DNA of 64,000 nucleotides. Origin: Vitis vinifera. Lineage: Eukaryota > Streptophyta > Magnoliopsida > Vitales > Vitaceae. Positions 12,274-23,900 of the stretch are shown here, one piece after another (the stretch's first letter is position 1; every line of letters begins with the position of its first letter). The stretch covers positions 1,871,501-1,935,500 of the forward strand of contig NC_081811.1 in the NCBI RefSeq assembly GCF_030704535.1. Direction: 5' to 3'. The position numbers were made by a program, and so were the translations under genes. The notes under the pieces were generated by a model. It saw nothing but the letters and a program-made list of their open reading frames with translations, was not told the DNA's origin and did no database searches.

Positions 12274-15200
12274 ATGGGAGATTTGTTTGGGCATCAGTTT
12301 ATGCAATTTATGCTTGTGAACAGCTACATTGGAGCTGCTTTTGCCATGGGTAATATGGAAGAACAAAGTGGGCATGAGAATCCTCTGCAGTTGATGTCAT
12401 TTTCTTTTGGTGGGAGTATTAATGATGCATCGTATGTACCAAAGGATGATCCTAGCCATCACTTTACCAGGGGGTCTGGAAAGAATGAGAACCCTCCGAA
12501 TGCTCTGTATTTGTCTCAGTGGATTCATGGCCAGCCAACATCTCACAATTATGTCAAATTTCTAGAAGAAAGTTCAACATTTCCCCATAAGGCTCCTGCA
12601 AAAGATATAGTGGACGCCATCCCTTTACCGGTTGGTAGCTTGCATGCTGTAAATGGGGTCTCTGAGATTCCAAGTGAGGTTTTATATAACAGTTTGGCAA
12701 ATGCATGTGGTTTTAAGCTTGCTGATCCTTCCCTTATCATGGATGCTTGGAAGGAAAATTTGTCTGTCCCTGTACTCAATAACCACCATGAAGCTTCAAC
12801 AAGTGCAGCAGGATTTTTATGCTCTAGTCAAAACGAGGTAATATATGTAGGAAACGGCAAGACCTCATGTCAAAGGAGTTCTTCCCTGTTCCTGGAACTA
12901 AGTTTTTGAGAAATAATTTGCTTGGATGGTCCAGAATGTATGCATGCTTTTGACTTACCTTCATTCCAAAGATAGAAATTCAATATGCTTTTTTCAACAG
13001 GTAACATACCTGAACCCACAGAATGGAGGACAAGTGAACAAATTCACCAGTACACAATACCAGATATGCACTCAGGTCAAGTTTCTTACTTTTACCTGCC
13101 TTTTTATTCTGGATCAGCCTTTGTCCAGTTTCACTGCCGCTATAAATCATTTGAGCTTTAAAATTCCTTATTGGTGAAACCTTGTCATATGTCATACAAA
13201 CAGGATTGTACATCAAGGACACAAGAACTAAATGAAGATAATTTTAATGTTTCTAAACACAATTCAAGAGTAGCAATTGCTCCACCTTGTTTCCAATCGA
13301 AACCACGCAGCAGTGCATCACGACAGAGGGCATCTGCAACTGACCGTGTAAGAATAACTCCTTCACTAAATACTGGATCTGCTAATTCAATTAGTGCAAA
13401 CCTGAACTAGCTAAGCTTCTAGATCTCATTTCGAAATGAAAACATCTAATTTATTATGCCCATCTGGAAAATTGGATTGTTTGTTTGGTTAGCTGTCATT
13501 AAAATCTTGCTTGTATGCTTTCAGTTCCCCAACTTTCTGTTTTTCAATGCAGCGTCGCAGACTAAGAATCTCTGAAAGACTCAAAGCATTGCAAGTACTG
13601 CTCCCACATTCTGAGGTAAGATATGTGGGAACAAGCATTCATGTGCAAGTCTCAATAGGGAGTTTTTTTCACTGGATATATTTTATAATGACCACTATAT
13701 CCTGAAACTTGTGTTTTCTTTCAGCCATTTTCTCTTTGCATCTCTTTAATTCTATTACCTTTTACCAACAAAATTTGCCTCCAATTGAAAGTATAAATTT
13801 GTAGATTCAATAATGAAATATTTTCTTCAGGTTCTAGACCCTCTAGTGAACACCATTTTGGAACAAGATCTGAGCTGGTTAAAATTGTAAAATATTTAGA
13901 AGGAACATGGTTTTCAGCAATAGAACTACAAGACTTGGTCAAGAAAAATGGCTTGTAGTAATGCTGCACAATTTTTGACTAAAGGGTTGTAATGATATCA
14001 GTGAAATTAATAGAGTAGCTAGTGGTCAACAAGAGTAGATACCAAAATTTTTAGCAAAGCACAAAGGGAAAATGTTGCATCACCTGAAGATTCAAACCTA
14101 TTTTGAGAATTCTAATGTGAAATTGTTTAACTGGAGATACGACAAAACAACACAAATGGAATTCATTTTTTGCACAGTACAAAATGATTTCAACATATTT
14201 ATCCTAATAGAACACTTTTAGATTAAACCTTTATCCTCTCTCTGGCTCCATTTAACAGGCTCCTCTGTTACTAATTTTAATTGGAATAGACTGATCTCAT
14301 TGAAATTTCACACAAAGTTTTGATATATGGTCCTAACATTAATCAGAGGAAAGAGGATACCTTATAGAAGGCATGAAATAATAATAATAAAAAAAAGAAT
14401 AAACAAGGATCCCACTACTCCTAGCAAGGCAATAAAGACAAAATAAACTCTAAGATAGTGAATTTTATGGAATATTAGATACATTTTATCAAAATTCATC
14501 CTTGTCACAATTCTTTGTCGTCTAACACATTAGATCATTAGTAAGTGAAGTTTAGAACTTAACCCTTATTACTTTTTCCTATTTCATTGCAATTGTTTGT
14601 TTGGATTTGTGCATATATTAGATAACCTCCATTATAAACTGGAATATCTCATTCTTACATAGGAATGAATGAGAGGATAATGTGTGAAGTGAAATTTTAA
14701 CATCCACTTCGATAATGCAAAATGACTAAACATCCACAGTTCAGCTTGATTCAGATAGATTCATTAACTCAAGGGTCCTAATTGCTTTATTTAATAAATT
14801 CAATCCCAACTAATCTTGTGCAACACTTCTTCACATAAAAGAAAACTCGCCAACATAGTTTATGCATGGTGTTATGATTTTAATTCCTCAGGAACTATTA
14901 TCCAATGTATGTGCTTTATTATTTCTGGTTTTGTAGGGTGGTAAAGCATCCGTTCTTGATGATATCATTGACTATATCAAGCATTTGCAGTTACAAATCA
15001 AGGTATGTCAAACAGCATGCACTTTGTGATATGGAAATAAGCACACAAATTTGCTCAAATAGTCTCTAGATTCCTGTATACCTTCTTTTTGTTTCATGAA
15101 ATTTCTTCTGAATCAAAAAGCATTTTGCAACATATTACTCAGTTCTCTTTGATAATTCTACAAACACACGAGTTCTTGGTGTTATTAAAATTCCACAGTT

Positions 15201-16229
15201 CTTTATGATGTTCTAAACTCAGGACAGAATTGATCAATCCTTCCGGCAAACCTAGATATCTAATTCCATTATTTTATTCAAATAATATTCTTTGATATTC
15301 CCATCTTGTGGCATATAGGTCTTAAGGGCACTAGATTGTTTTTAAAGTAACGTGGCTATCTCTCTGGTGCATCCTTTTTCTCTCAAATAAATGAGAATGT
15401 CTTTGCTGATGTTTCCTGATGCTGGGTCCCGACTTATTCAAATCCACTTAACAAAGCCATAAACCTAGCCCTTTGGGTGGAATCCTTTTCCAAATCCGCA
15501 TTCAACTCTATTCAAAGCCATATCCTCCATCTTAGCAATCATGTCGTTTCTTACCACCATGACAATCTCTTACCACCTTGGCAATTCTGTACATTGCAAT
15601 TATAGGTCTTAACTTCACTTGTTCACTAAGTCTATGTTTGGTTCTTGCCTCTTGGAAAGAATCAATGAAAGAAAAAAAATAGTAAAAAAAATGATTTTTT
15701 TTTTTCTTTTCCCTAGTTGTCTTTAAGCACTAATAATTTATTTAAAACACCTTAATCTATATTCCTTGATTGGAGATTTGGAGGTGTTGCAGTGAGTTAC
15801 AGGTTTACATTTCATGGATATTAATGAAACTCCACTGTGCAGGATTTAAGTCAAAGCCGATTGGGTGGTCAATCAACTTCTGATCCTTTTATTTTTCTTG
15901 AGGTGCTTACTATTCAACCATATCTAAATAGAAGTTGAGCAAACTCATGTGAGAAATTTCCCTTTTTGATGGCAAAGCCTTACCTCTTCAGAGAAAAACA
16001 GTAAAAAAGAACCCACCCCCATCTTGGTATGGAAGATTTACAGTGTATGGATGTTTGGCAGGGATATGGACACTACATTCTACACGATCAGATGCTGAAA
16101 GAACCACTTGAAGAGATGATGGGAAAGTTACTGGAGGTGAATCCATCAGAAGCTACACAATTATTAGAGGGTAGAGGCCTTTATGTGATGCCCATGACTT
16201 TGGTCGAAGGTTTACTCCAGACAATGTAG
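12274..16229 (+). CDS. bHLH transcription factor with atypical basic region, 7 coding exons
   Basis: Exons are 12274-12837, 13001-13075, 13204-13347, 13553-13615, 14937-15002, 15843-15902 and 16062-16229 (TAG). Each adds whole codons, giving 379 aa. Residues 1-250 are a divergent, Ser/Asn-rich arm. The bHLH lies at about 255-305: RQRASATDR joins RRRLRISERLKALQVLLPHS (helix 1), then GGKASVLDDIIDYIKHLQLQ (helix 2), then KDLSQSRLGG. The C-terminal tail (GYGHYILHDQML, MMGKLLEVNPSEATQLLEGR, VMPMTLVEG) resembles the tail of the LRL/UNE12-related plant bHLH groups. The His-Glu-Arg residues that contact the E-box are not in place, so E-box binding is doubtful. I chose ATG 12274 as the first in frame; ATGs at 12346 or 12355 are alternatives. 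The exact subfamily is uncertain. Confidence 0.85.
15633..15735. mobile_element. MITE fragment in bHLH intron
   Basis: It begins TATGTTTGGTTC and continues through GGAAAGAA and an A-rich/T-rich tract. This is the same order as the left half of the MITE at 18222-18542. No right terminus is seen, so it is a partial copy. Confidence 0.45.
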
Positions 16230-16236
16230 AAGCTGA

Positions 16237-16503
16237 CATTGGTTGAAGGTGTAGTCCCAACTATGCAGAGCAGCAGAAGCTGATAGGCTCTCAGAAGAGC
16301 TCTCTCTCCCGTCTTTTATGATTACAGACTCTCTCTCTAACCAAATTTTGGTACCTAAAATGGTAATCGATGTGTAGAGTTAGTGGAGGTGCATCCATCA
16401 GAAGCCAACCCAATTAATGAGAGAATACAGGCTTTTAGGTGATGCCCATGATCTTGATCTTTGTTGAAGATTTACCCCTCCAGCAATGTTGAGCCTGACA
16501 GGC
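16237..16503 (+). pseudogene. Decayed tandem copies of the bHLH last exon
   Basis: Directly after the bHLH stop the end of the last exon is repeated twice. A short copy at about 16237-16283 resembles 16199-16236. A longer copy at about 16376-16503 resembles 16124-16237: it shares GGAGGTG-ATCCATCAGAAGC, GTGATGCCCATGA and the following GTTGAAG-TTTAC order. The longer copy has indels that break its frame, so it cannot substitute for the exon. Both probably lie in the 3' UTR or just beyond. Confidence 0.7.
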
Positions 16504-16532
16504 GCACTAATTGCTTTGCTTTTCTCTGCTTT

Positions 16533-16568
16533 TTTTATTTTATTTTATTTAAATAAAATAAAATAAAA
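16533..16568. repeat. Perfect 36-bp AT palindrome
   Basis: TTTATTTTATTTTATTTAAA-type sequence is exactly mirrored around the 16550/16551 centre for 18 bp per arm. It has no loop. Confidence 0.9.
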
Positions 16569-18221
16569 TTGGTTGAATCATTTCAATTGTGAAAGAGGGT
16601 TTTACTTTTAGAAATGTAAAATATTAAAATTTTTAAAATTTTCTCGAGTTTGACCAATATTCACGTATTATTAATGGAAAAAAGTAAATAAAAAACATCT
16701 TTAAACCCTCTGCATTTGACAACAACAAAAAGTTGGACATAATTTTGTTAAAAAAAAGAAAATATTGTAGCAAAGAATTTGTTTAGGATCTAAGCAAAAC
16801 TTTTTCAACTTTAACTTAGGAAAGTTGGTTACTTTCCCATTGATTTTAAAAATACCATATGCAATGGGGCTAGGAATGCAATGGAGTTGGGTTCAAGAGA
16901 GATCATCTTCCTTGTAATCCCTCTCACTTATATAAACTTATTCTTATTCTTGTTTTTAATAAAAAAAAATTAAATTAGATGAAAATTTCCACTACTCGCC
17001 TTGTCCCGTATGTTATAATTTTTTACTTTTTATATTAATAATAAATATAATTTATGATAAAATATAATTTTAAGTTTTTATAATTTAGAAGATTTGTGAA
17101 CTTTGAACAGAGAAATCACAAAACTAGAGATGAAGAAATATTTAAAAGATTTGTAAACTTCAGATCCAATCTAAGCATCAAATAAGAAATCTTTTGAAGT
17201 GAAGTTAATTTCATTTCCTTGGATCTCGAGATAAATTAAGGTCGATTCTTCTTAAGATCTAGTTGAGAGTTTGTACATCGTTGATCTAACTAAAAAAAAT
17301 GAATTATATCTTATGAAGAAACATTCATTGTATCTAAAAAAACATCGCTATGTCTTATGAAGAGGGATTTTCAAAAAAATTCTACCTTGGACTTTTAAAA
17401 TCTACCAATCTAGGACCAGAGATTGAGATTCATCATGAAAAGATCTACTCCTATCCTTGATCTTCACATTGGAATACTGCTCTAAATATGAGAAACCTTA
17501 GTTACTATAATCATGGAGGATCTGGCCTTAATCCTCATGTTTAGCAGCCAAAAAGTAATGGAAAGTAGAAAGAGAAGGTGAAGGTAAAATTGAAAAGTGA
17601 ATCTATATTCAAATTCAAAATTACAAAGATCGAGCAAAAACTCAAAATAAGAAAAAAGCTATGAAACATTCTCACCAAAGCATCCATGCGACAGAATCCA
17701 ATAGTGTCATATCATTTAAAGCCAAAATCTCAAACATTTTATAAGTGTTTTACCCCAACAAATCGACCTTGGGTCATATATTCCTTTGTATTGGAATATA
17801 TAGCATCTTCTTATATTGAAATTTTAATACAAGCTCCTTAAGCCATTGATTAACTTTGATACAAGAAATCTAAATTTTCTGATACCAATTTTGATGCAAG
17901 CTAGAGTAACCATTTTGACAATTCCTCCTTGCCATCCTTAGTCATTTTTGCTAGTAACCCTTCTCATCACTTTTCATTCATTTTTATCTTTTTTCTTCTA
18001 CTCTAAAGTTAATTCACATCATTCGTTAGCCTTTATCAACTCTTTCAAAAATGCATTTTTCTTGAATTCTCTTCAAAACTCCTTAATTTCCTTAATTATG
18101 CATTACAGAAGAATTAAATAAGTAAAATAAGTTTAAAATGGAATCTAAAAATAATTCATTTACTTCAAACCTATTTTTTTATCTTTATTTCCTTCTATTT
18201 TTCCTCTATTTTTTTCCCTTA

Positions 18222-18542
18222 TATGTTTGGTTCCCGGAAAATACTAAGGAAAGAAAAAAAATGTAAAAGAAAATGATTTTTTCATGTTTGGTTGTCCTAT
18301 GAAAAATAAATAAGAAAATCAAATATAATTAAAACTAATTAAAAACTTATATATTTTAAAATTATTTAATCTTTATATTAATGAGTTAAAATAAATAAAA
18401 TGAGTTTGAAGTAAAAAATAAAAATAACTTATTAACTTTTAATCCATTTTTTATTTTCCTTCACTTTTTCTTTCCTTCTATTTTTTCTTTGTATTTTCTT
18501 TCCCTTGCATTTTCCCTCAAATTTTCTGAGAACCAAACATAA
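18222..18542. mobile_element. hAT-like MITE
   Basis: The left end TATGTTTGGTTCCCGGAAAA is matched in inverted orientation by the right end (TTTTCTGAGAACCAAACATA). The interior is non-coding and AT-rich. Related partial copies lie at 15633-15735 and just upstream (about 18085-18220). Superfamily assignment is a guess from the terminal sequence; I did not define a target duplication. Confidence 0.65.
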
Positions 18543-18855
18543 CCTAAGTATTTTTGTTGAAACTTTATGAGAACCAAACATGACTTTAATGTTCTATTAA
18601 TACTTGATCGAGTCATAATTTTTCTATGAAATCAACTAAGTCATAATTATTTTATTTTTGAGAACCTAAATTGGATGGAATACAAAATCAGGGGGGTATT
18701 TCCTATTCCTGCGCCTATGCTTGGTTGCTAATAACAATTAAGTAATAAGTTGAACAAATATCCCAATGTGCCTTCCTGAATCCTGATGCTATTTTTGCTC
18801 TGCTAATTAATAGGTTGCATGTAAAGAAAGAATGTACAAAGAAGCAACCTTGTTA

Positions 18856-20886
18856 TTATGTTTGATGATGTTCAGATGGATCTATCTGGATCGTGAGAGG
18901 CTTATGGAGATCCATGGGCGGCTCAGCTACAATGGGTAGTGTTGGTGAGATTAAGATGTCCTCTACCTCTGCATTGTCAGCTAGTGCCTTGTCCAAAGAA
19001 GCCTTTGCAACTTTAGTGATGCTCACCATCAGAATCACTAAAGAGAATAACAGCAAAAAGAAATCAGTGAATTTTCAACTATTCAACACAATCTAAAGCT
19101 TCTTTCCCAATCATGATGTTGCAGTTAAAGATAAGGGAACTAATGAATAACTAGCTGCATTCTAATGCGGAAAAGGGAGAATGTATTGGTCGTGCGACAA
19201 GAAGATTAGGGTGGTCTGTTTGGAGACATTTTTCAAAACAGTTTTCTGATGTTCCCTAGAATAAAAGTTTGTTGGGAATTTGGAATGTTTTCAATTTGTT
19301 TTCTATGTTTCTAAATATCTTTTAAAAGTAAATTCTATATGCAGTTTTTTATTTTCAATTATCATTCATACTTGTCCTATTATTTAAAAAAAAAAAAACT
19401 CTCGGAAAACAGGTGAAAACAACTAAAAGTAACTAAAATATATTTTTAGAAAACATTGCATGTATATTTTCTGTTTCTAAGAACAAAAAAATGATTTTTG
19501 TATTCTGATTGTCAAACATGTTTTTTCAATTGTTTTATTCTCAAAAACCAAAAATTATTTTTGAGAACAATTAACAAACAGCCCCTCAGCCTTTCTTAAT
19601 TTACCCTTACAGAGATTAATTTAATACAATTCCTAGATGAAATTTCTTTTCACTTGTTACCCTGACATGGATTTACAAAGACTAATGTGTATTAACCTTC
19701 TTTGTTAAGAATCCACTGGTAGGGATCTAAACCAGACTTCTTTATTTAAGTTTTTGTTTTGCAATAAGACCTTTTGTTTCCATCAACATGGAATCAAAAA
19801 ATCTTACAGGAAAAAAGTGTTACTCCATGTAATTAATTCTTTCTGTGGAACTAAATTTTGGAGAACCAATCTCTGTCAGCAGAACAAGCTTAGACACAAT
19901 TAATTAATCTCAGACAAGCAGTTCAAAGTCGGGAGTTCCTAAAATTAGCTATGCAAGTAGGAAGAAAGGGAGCTACAGTTGACTGTGACATACCAGATAC
20001 CACAAAGCCCAGTGCTATGAATATCTGCATCCACAAGTAAATACCAGAATAAAATATTACAAGCTTGGTAAGTGTCACTAAAAGTCCTACTTAGAAACAG
20101 AAACTGAAGCATGGTTTCATGTAAGCCTCAGAATTCCTCAAAATCTAAAGGTGAAAAATATATCAAGCCATCCTTTTGAAAAGGTATTGTTACACATGAG
20201 GCGTTAAAAATTTGAAATTGCAGGTTAAATTAAAGCAAAAACCATGGAAGTTCTTTTCAAATAATTGGGACCGTCCACCTCAAGTTAAATAAGGATGGGC
20301 ATTCAAGGCATCGACAGCAGTTCTCAACTCTTCAAATGAACTTTATTGCTGGATGCCAATTGATTTGAATACAGCAAAGCTAAATCAAACTAGAAGGCCC
20401 AAATTTTTGTTAGATGGCCCAATTTAACAGAAACTTGTGCCCTTTTATTGTTAGATGGCATCTGATTTGACTTGGCAAAGCTAAATCAAACAACTAGAAG
20501 GTCCAAATCCTGCAGACCAGTTAGATGGCCCCACAATAAAAAGGAAGCAAATGGGTCTTTATAGATCATAAGCCATATAAAGATATCAAACCTGGAAGTA
20601 CTGATTTCAGTCCCTAAAGAAACAACTAAATGTAGCACATCAGCTACTAAAATGTTTCAAAGTAGGCCTCACAATGGAAGTGAGATTCTTGCAACAGAAA
20701 AGGCATTCTCTTCCATCAGGTTGGGTTAAATGAAAATGGGAACCTTAATTTTTATCATGCAATAGCTGGGGGGCCATTTCAATGTATCTCAACAGCTCAG
20801 GAGCACCATGCAAAATAGTGAGCATACAGAAGGCATAATATTGGAACTTTTGTTTTTTATAATACTCTCTTTCTTTACATGTCAAA

Positions 20887-20919
<33 letters not shown>

Positions 20920-23900
20920 GAACTTTTGTAAGAAGGTTACAAAGGGGAAACCAAAGGGAAAAATCTTACAATGTCTATAAATACCTAATCATTTTACTTA
21001 TGATTCATATGGATTCTGCAGGTTCAGAACATATTTGTTCAATGCCAAAACAAAATGTAGATTTGAAAAATCAATTTATAATTAGATGGAGGGACTAGCG
21101 TCAGCAAATCTCGATTATCTTGATGACCATTTTAAACTATCTTAACAGTAACTTTTCATTCCATCAATAAAAGGGACTGGCTTCGATATAGAAAGAATAT
21201 AAGGCAGTGAAAATCTTACCCAGTGACTTGTGGAACCATCATTCCATGCATGTCTGATGTCAGAAAGATCCTTCAAAGTTGTTCCAATATACACAAATGC
21301 AAATGTGATTGGCTGTAATGAAAACCAAACCAACTAATTAGAATTTTGCTCTAACAAAATCACTTTTGGAAGTTTCAGTCAACAATTAACACATCCAGAT
21401 ACAAAATCAAAGTTATCCTCTCTCTTTTTATATATATATATATATATATATATAGGCTCAACATATAATATTTAATTTGAATCACAGGTGTTCCAAAAGA
21501 ATAAGCTAAACCTTTACTTAGAAATAGATTTAAAAAATTCAAAAATTAAAAAAGCGATGAAAAATCAGTTATAAGGATATTGGTTAAAATATGTTGGCTT
21601 AGCAAAATTCCAAAAAAAATTAGATAAAATTGACTTACTTTTAATCAATGAAGCAGATTCAAACTTCTTATCAGTAATTCTATGAATCATACAGAAGCAA
21701 GGAGTGTAGGATAAAGGAGTCAATTGAGATGGCATTCAATCACAAAAAGGAAGGAATAAAAAATTGAGTTGGAGAATATTTGGGATGAGGCATTACTGAA
21801 GTTATGATCCTACATGTGGTATGTGCCAGTTTACATAGCACATCATGATTACCACATGAACAGTCATTTATGGGTAATCAACAAAATGGTGAATAACCAA
21901 AAGGAGAGAATACCATCATTCCCAACCATGAAGCCAGCATGTACTGCCCCAATGTAACAGGAGTCACAGATAGGAGGTAATTCAACATGTTAAATGGAAG
22001 TAAGGGAACAAGACGAAGCAGCAAGACAATCTGTGGCATGAGCAGAAGACAAAACAATTAGGAATCTTATAATAAAGATTTAAATGTGCTCATACATAAA
22101 ATAAAAAGGCAAAGCCAAAGGAAATTTTAAAAAGAAAAGAAAACGAAAAAGAGAAAAACAAGGCGAGTCTAAGAAACCACCACAGAATCTTAAAACAGGA
22201 ACTGATGGAAACGAAAGTATAAGTCATATTGACCATAATAATGCTTAAAAATATCAGAAACAACAACTTGGTTGTTGAATCATTTAAGATAGTTTATACT
22301 TCCACTTGAAGACTGTAATTCTACAGATTCCTACCTGGAGACCCAAGTGGTCTAGCTTTGAAAACTGGAATACATCAAAATTGCACCTTGAACCAACTTC
22401 ACATGAATTTGAGTTTTCAAGAGACTCAGACTTCCCACTTATATAATAGTTATAATCTCATTTTGAACTCCAAATTCTAGAGGGTGATTTCAGATTGAGA
22501 GTGAGTAGTAAAATAATCTCAAACCTTAACAGATCATACTTTGGTCCAAAAGTCCACAAGTATGATAAAGTTTTATTGTTCTGTCTTGGGTAAAATATTC
22601 ATCAAGTGAAAAAAAAAAATTAAAAATTCAGCCATGAGTGGTCCAGCAGTTGAAAAGCATTTATACCTTAAAGCCAGATCTTTGAATCGCAACAGCAATT
22701 GCCTGAAACTTTGGATAATTCTTTAGCTTTGAGGTAACATATGATCTTCCAAGCTGAACATAATAGTAGAATAAGAACATGCAAATATGCATAAAAAGCA
22801 ATTCCAGAAGCACACTATTAGCTCCAAAATACATTGATATAAATCCAAAAATGTCGTTAAGGATGAAAGGATAAGATGTTTTGTCTTCATAGAAAGCAAA
22901 AACAAAAGTCGAGGAACATATACAAACACAAAGGCAAAAAAATTACAGGTCTAAAAATATTACCGTTCTTCCAAGAATGAATGCAGCTGTTGCACCTATG
23001 GTTGCACCAATAGAATCAGCAAAAAACCCCACAGGCAACCCAAATAGGTAGCCACCTCCTATCTGGAACACAAATAATAAGTACCTCTATAAGATAAAAG
23101 GACAGGAAGATCAATTTTGATAACAATAGGAAGGATGGGTTCTCAGAAGACCCCTCTAAAATAAAAGACAGGAAGATCCATTTTGCAAACAATGGGAAAA
23201 ATCAGTTCTCAGTGACACACGATTTGTAATAGCACAATTATGGGGCTAGAGTTGGGGAAGAAAAAGGGAACATGAACTTGAAGTCACAAACATGAACTGG
23301 CAGAATATAATGCTGACCATGAAGAGGACAAATAGAAATCCATTGACCTTTCAGTCTTTGTACATTTCTGGATATTTGCAAAAATCTTGTATTTGCATTA
23401 CAAAAAGTTGTCCCACACAAAGTAACAAAAACAACGTAAACCAATGAATCAAGAATGGGAACTCAATTGCCTACCGTAAGTATTGAAGCTGGAACTGCCA
23501 GGACAGTAAGAGGAATGTATGCGACAGCCCTGAAAATTTCCAGATAATATAATGAAAAATTTTCCAAGATACACTATGATGAGGATGAATCTTCAAGATA
23601 TATATCAAGAAAGGGAATTAGTATTAGTTATAATTAAAGTAGGATTAATATTACTTGGAATTAAATTAGGATTAATATTTGTTGGAATCAAATTAGGATT
23701 AGCTAGTTAAGTTATAATATAATTAGAATTTGAGTCAGGATAGGTTATTATAGTCCTAGTAGACTTTGGATGTTGTAACTAGAATTAGAATCATAATAGA
23801 TTATTAGAGTCCTAGTAGACTTTAGATTTCTTAGAGAATCCTATAAATAAGCTAATCAATGTAAATCAAATGGATGAATTGATATTAATAATATTATGTT

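Larger units (their letters stand above)
16504..18855. other. Convergent intergenic region with MITEs and possible old LTR remnant
   Basis: It lies between the 3' ends of the bHLH and TVP38 genes. No coding frame is credible. It holds a perfect AT palindrome (16533-16568), a MITE (18222-18542) and a partial MITE copy just left of it (about 18085-18220). Read on the minus strand, about 17880-17905 shows TTGCATCA followed by AAATTGGTATCAG. This looks like an LTR end next to a tRNA-Met primer-binding site, but I could not define an element. Confidence 0.5.
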
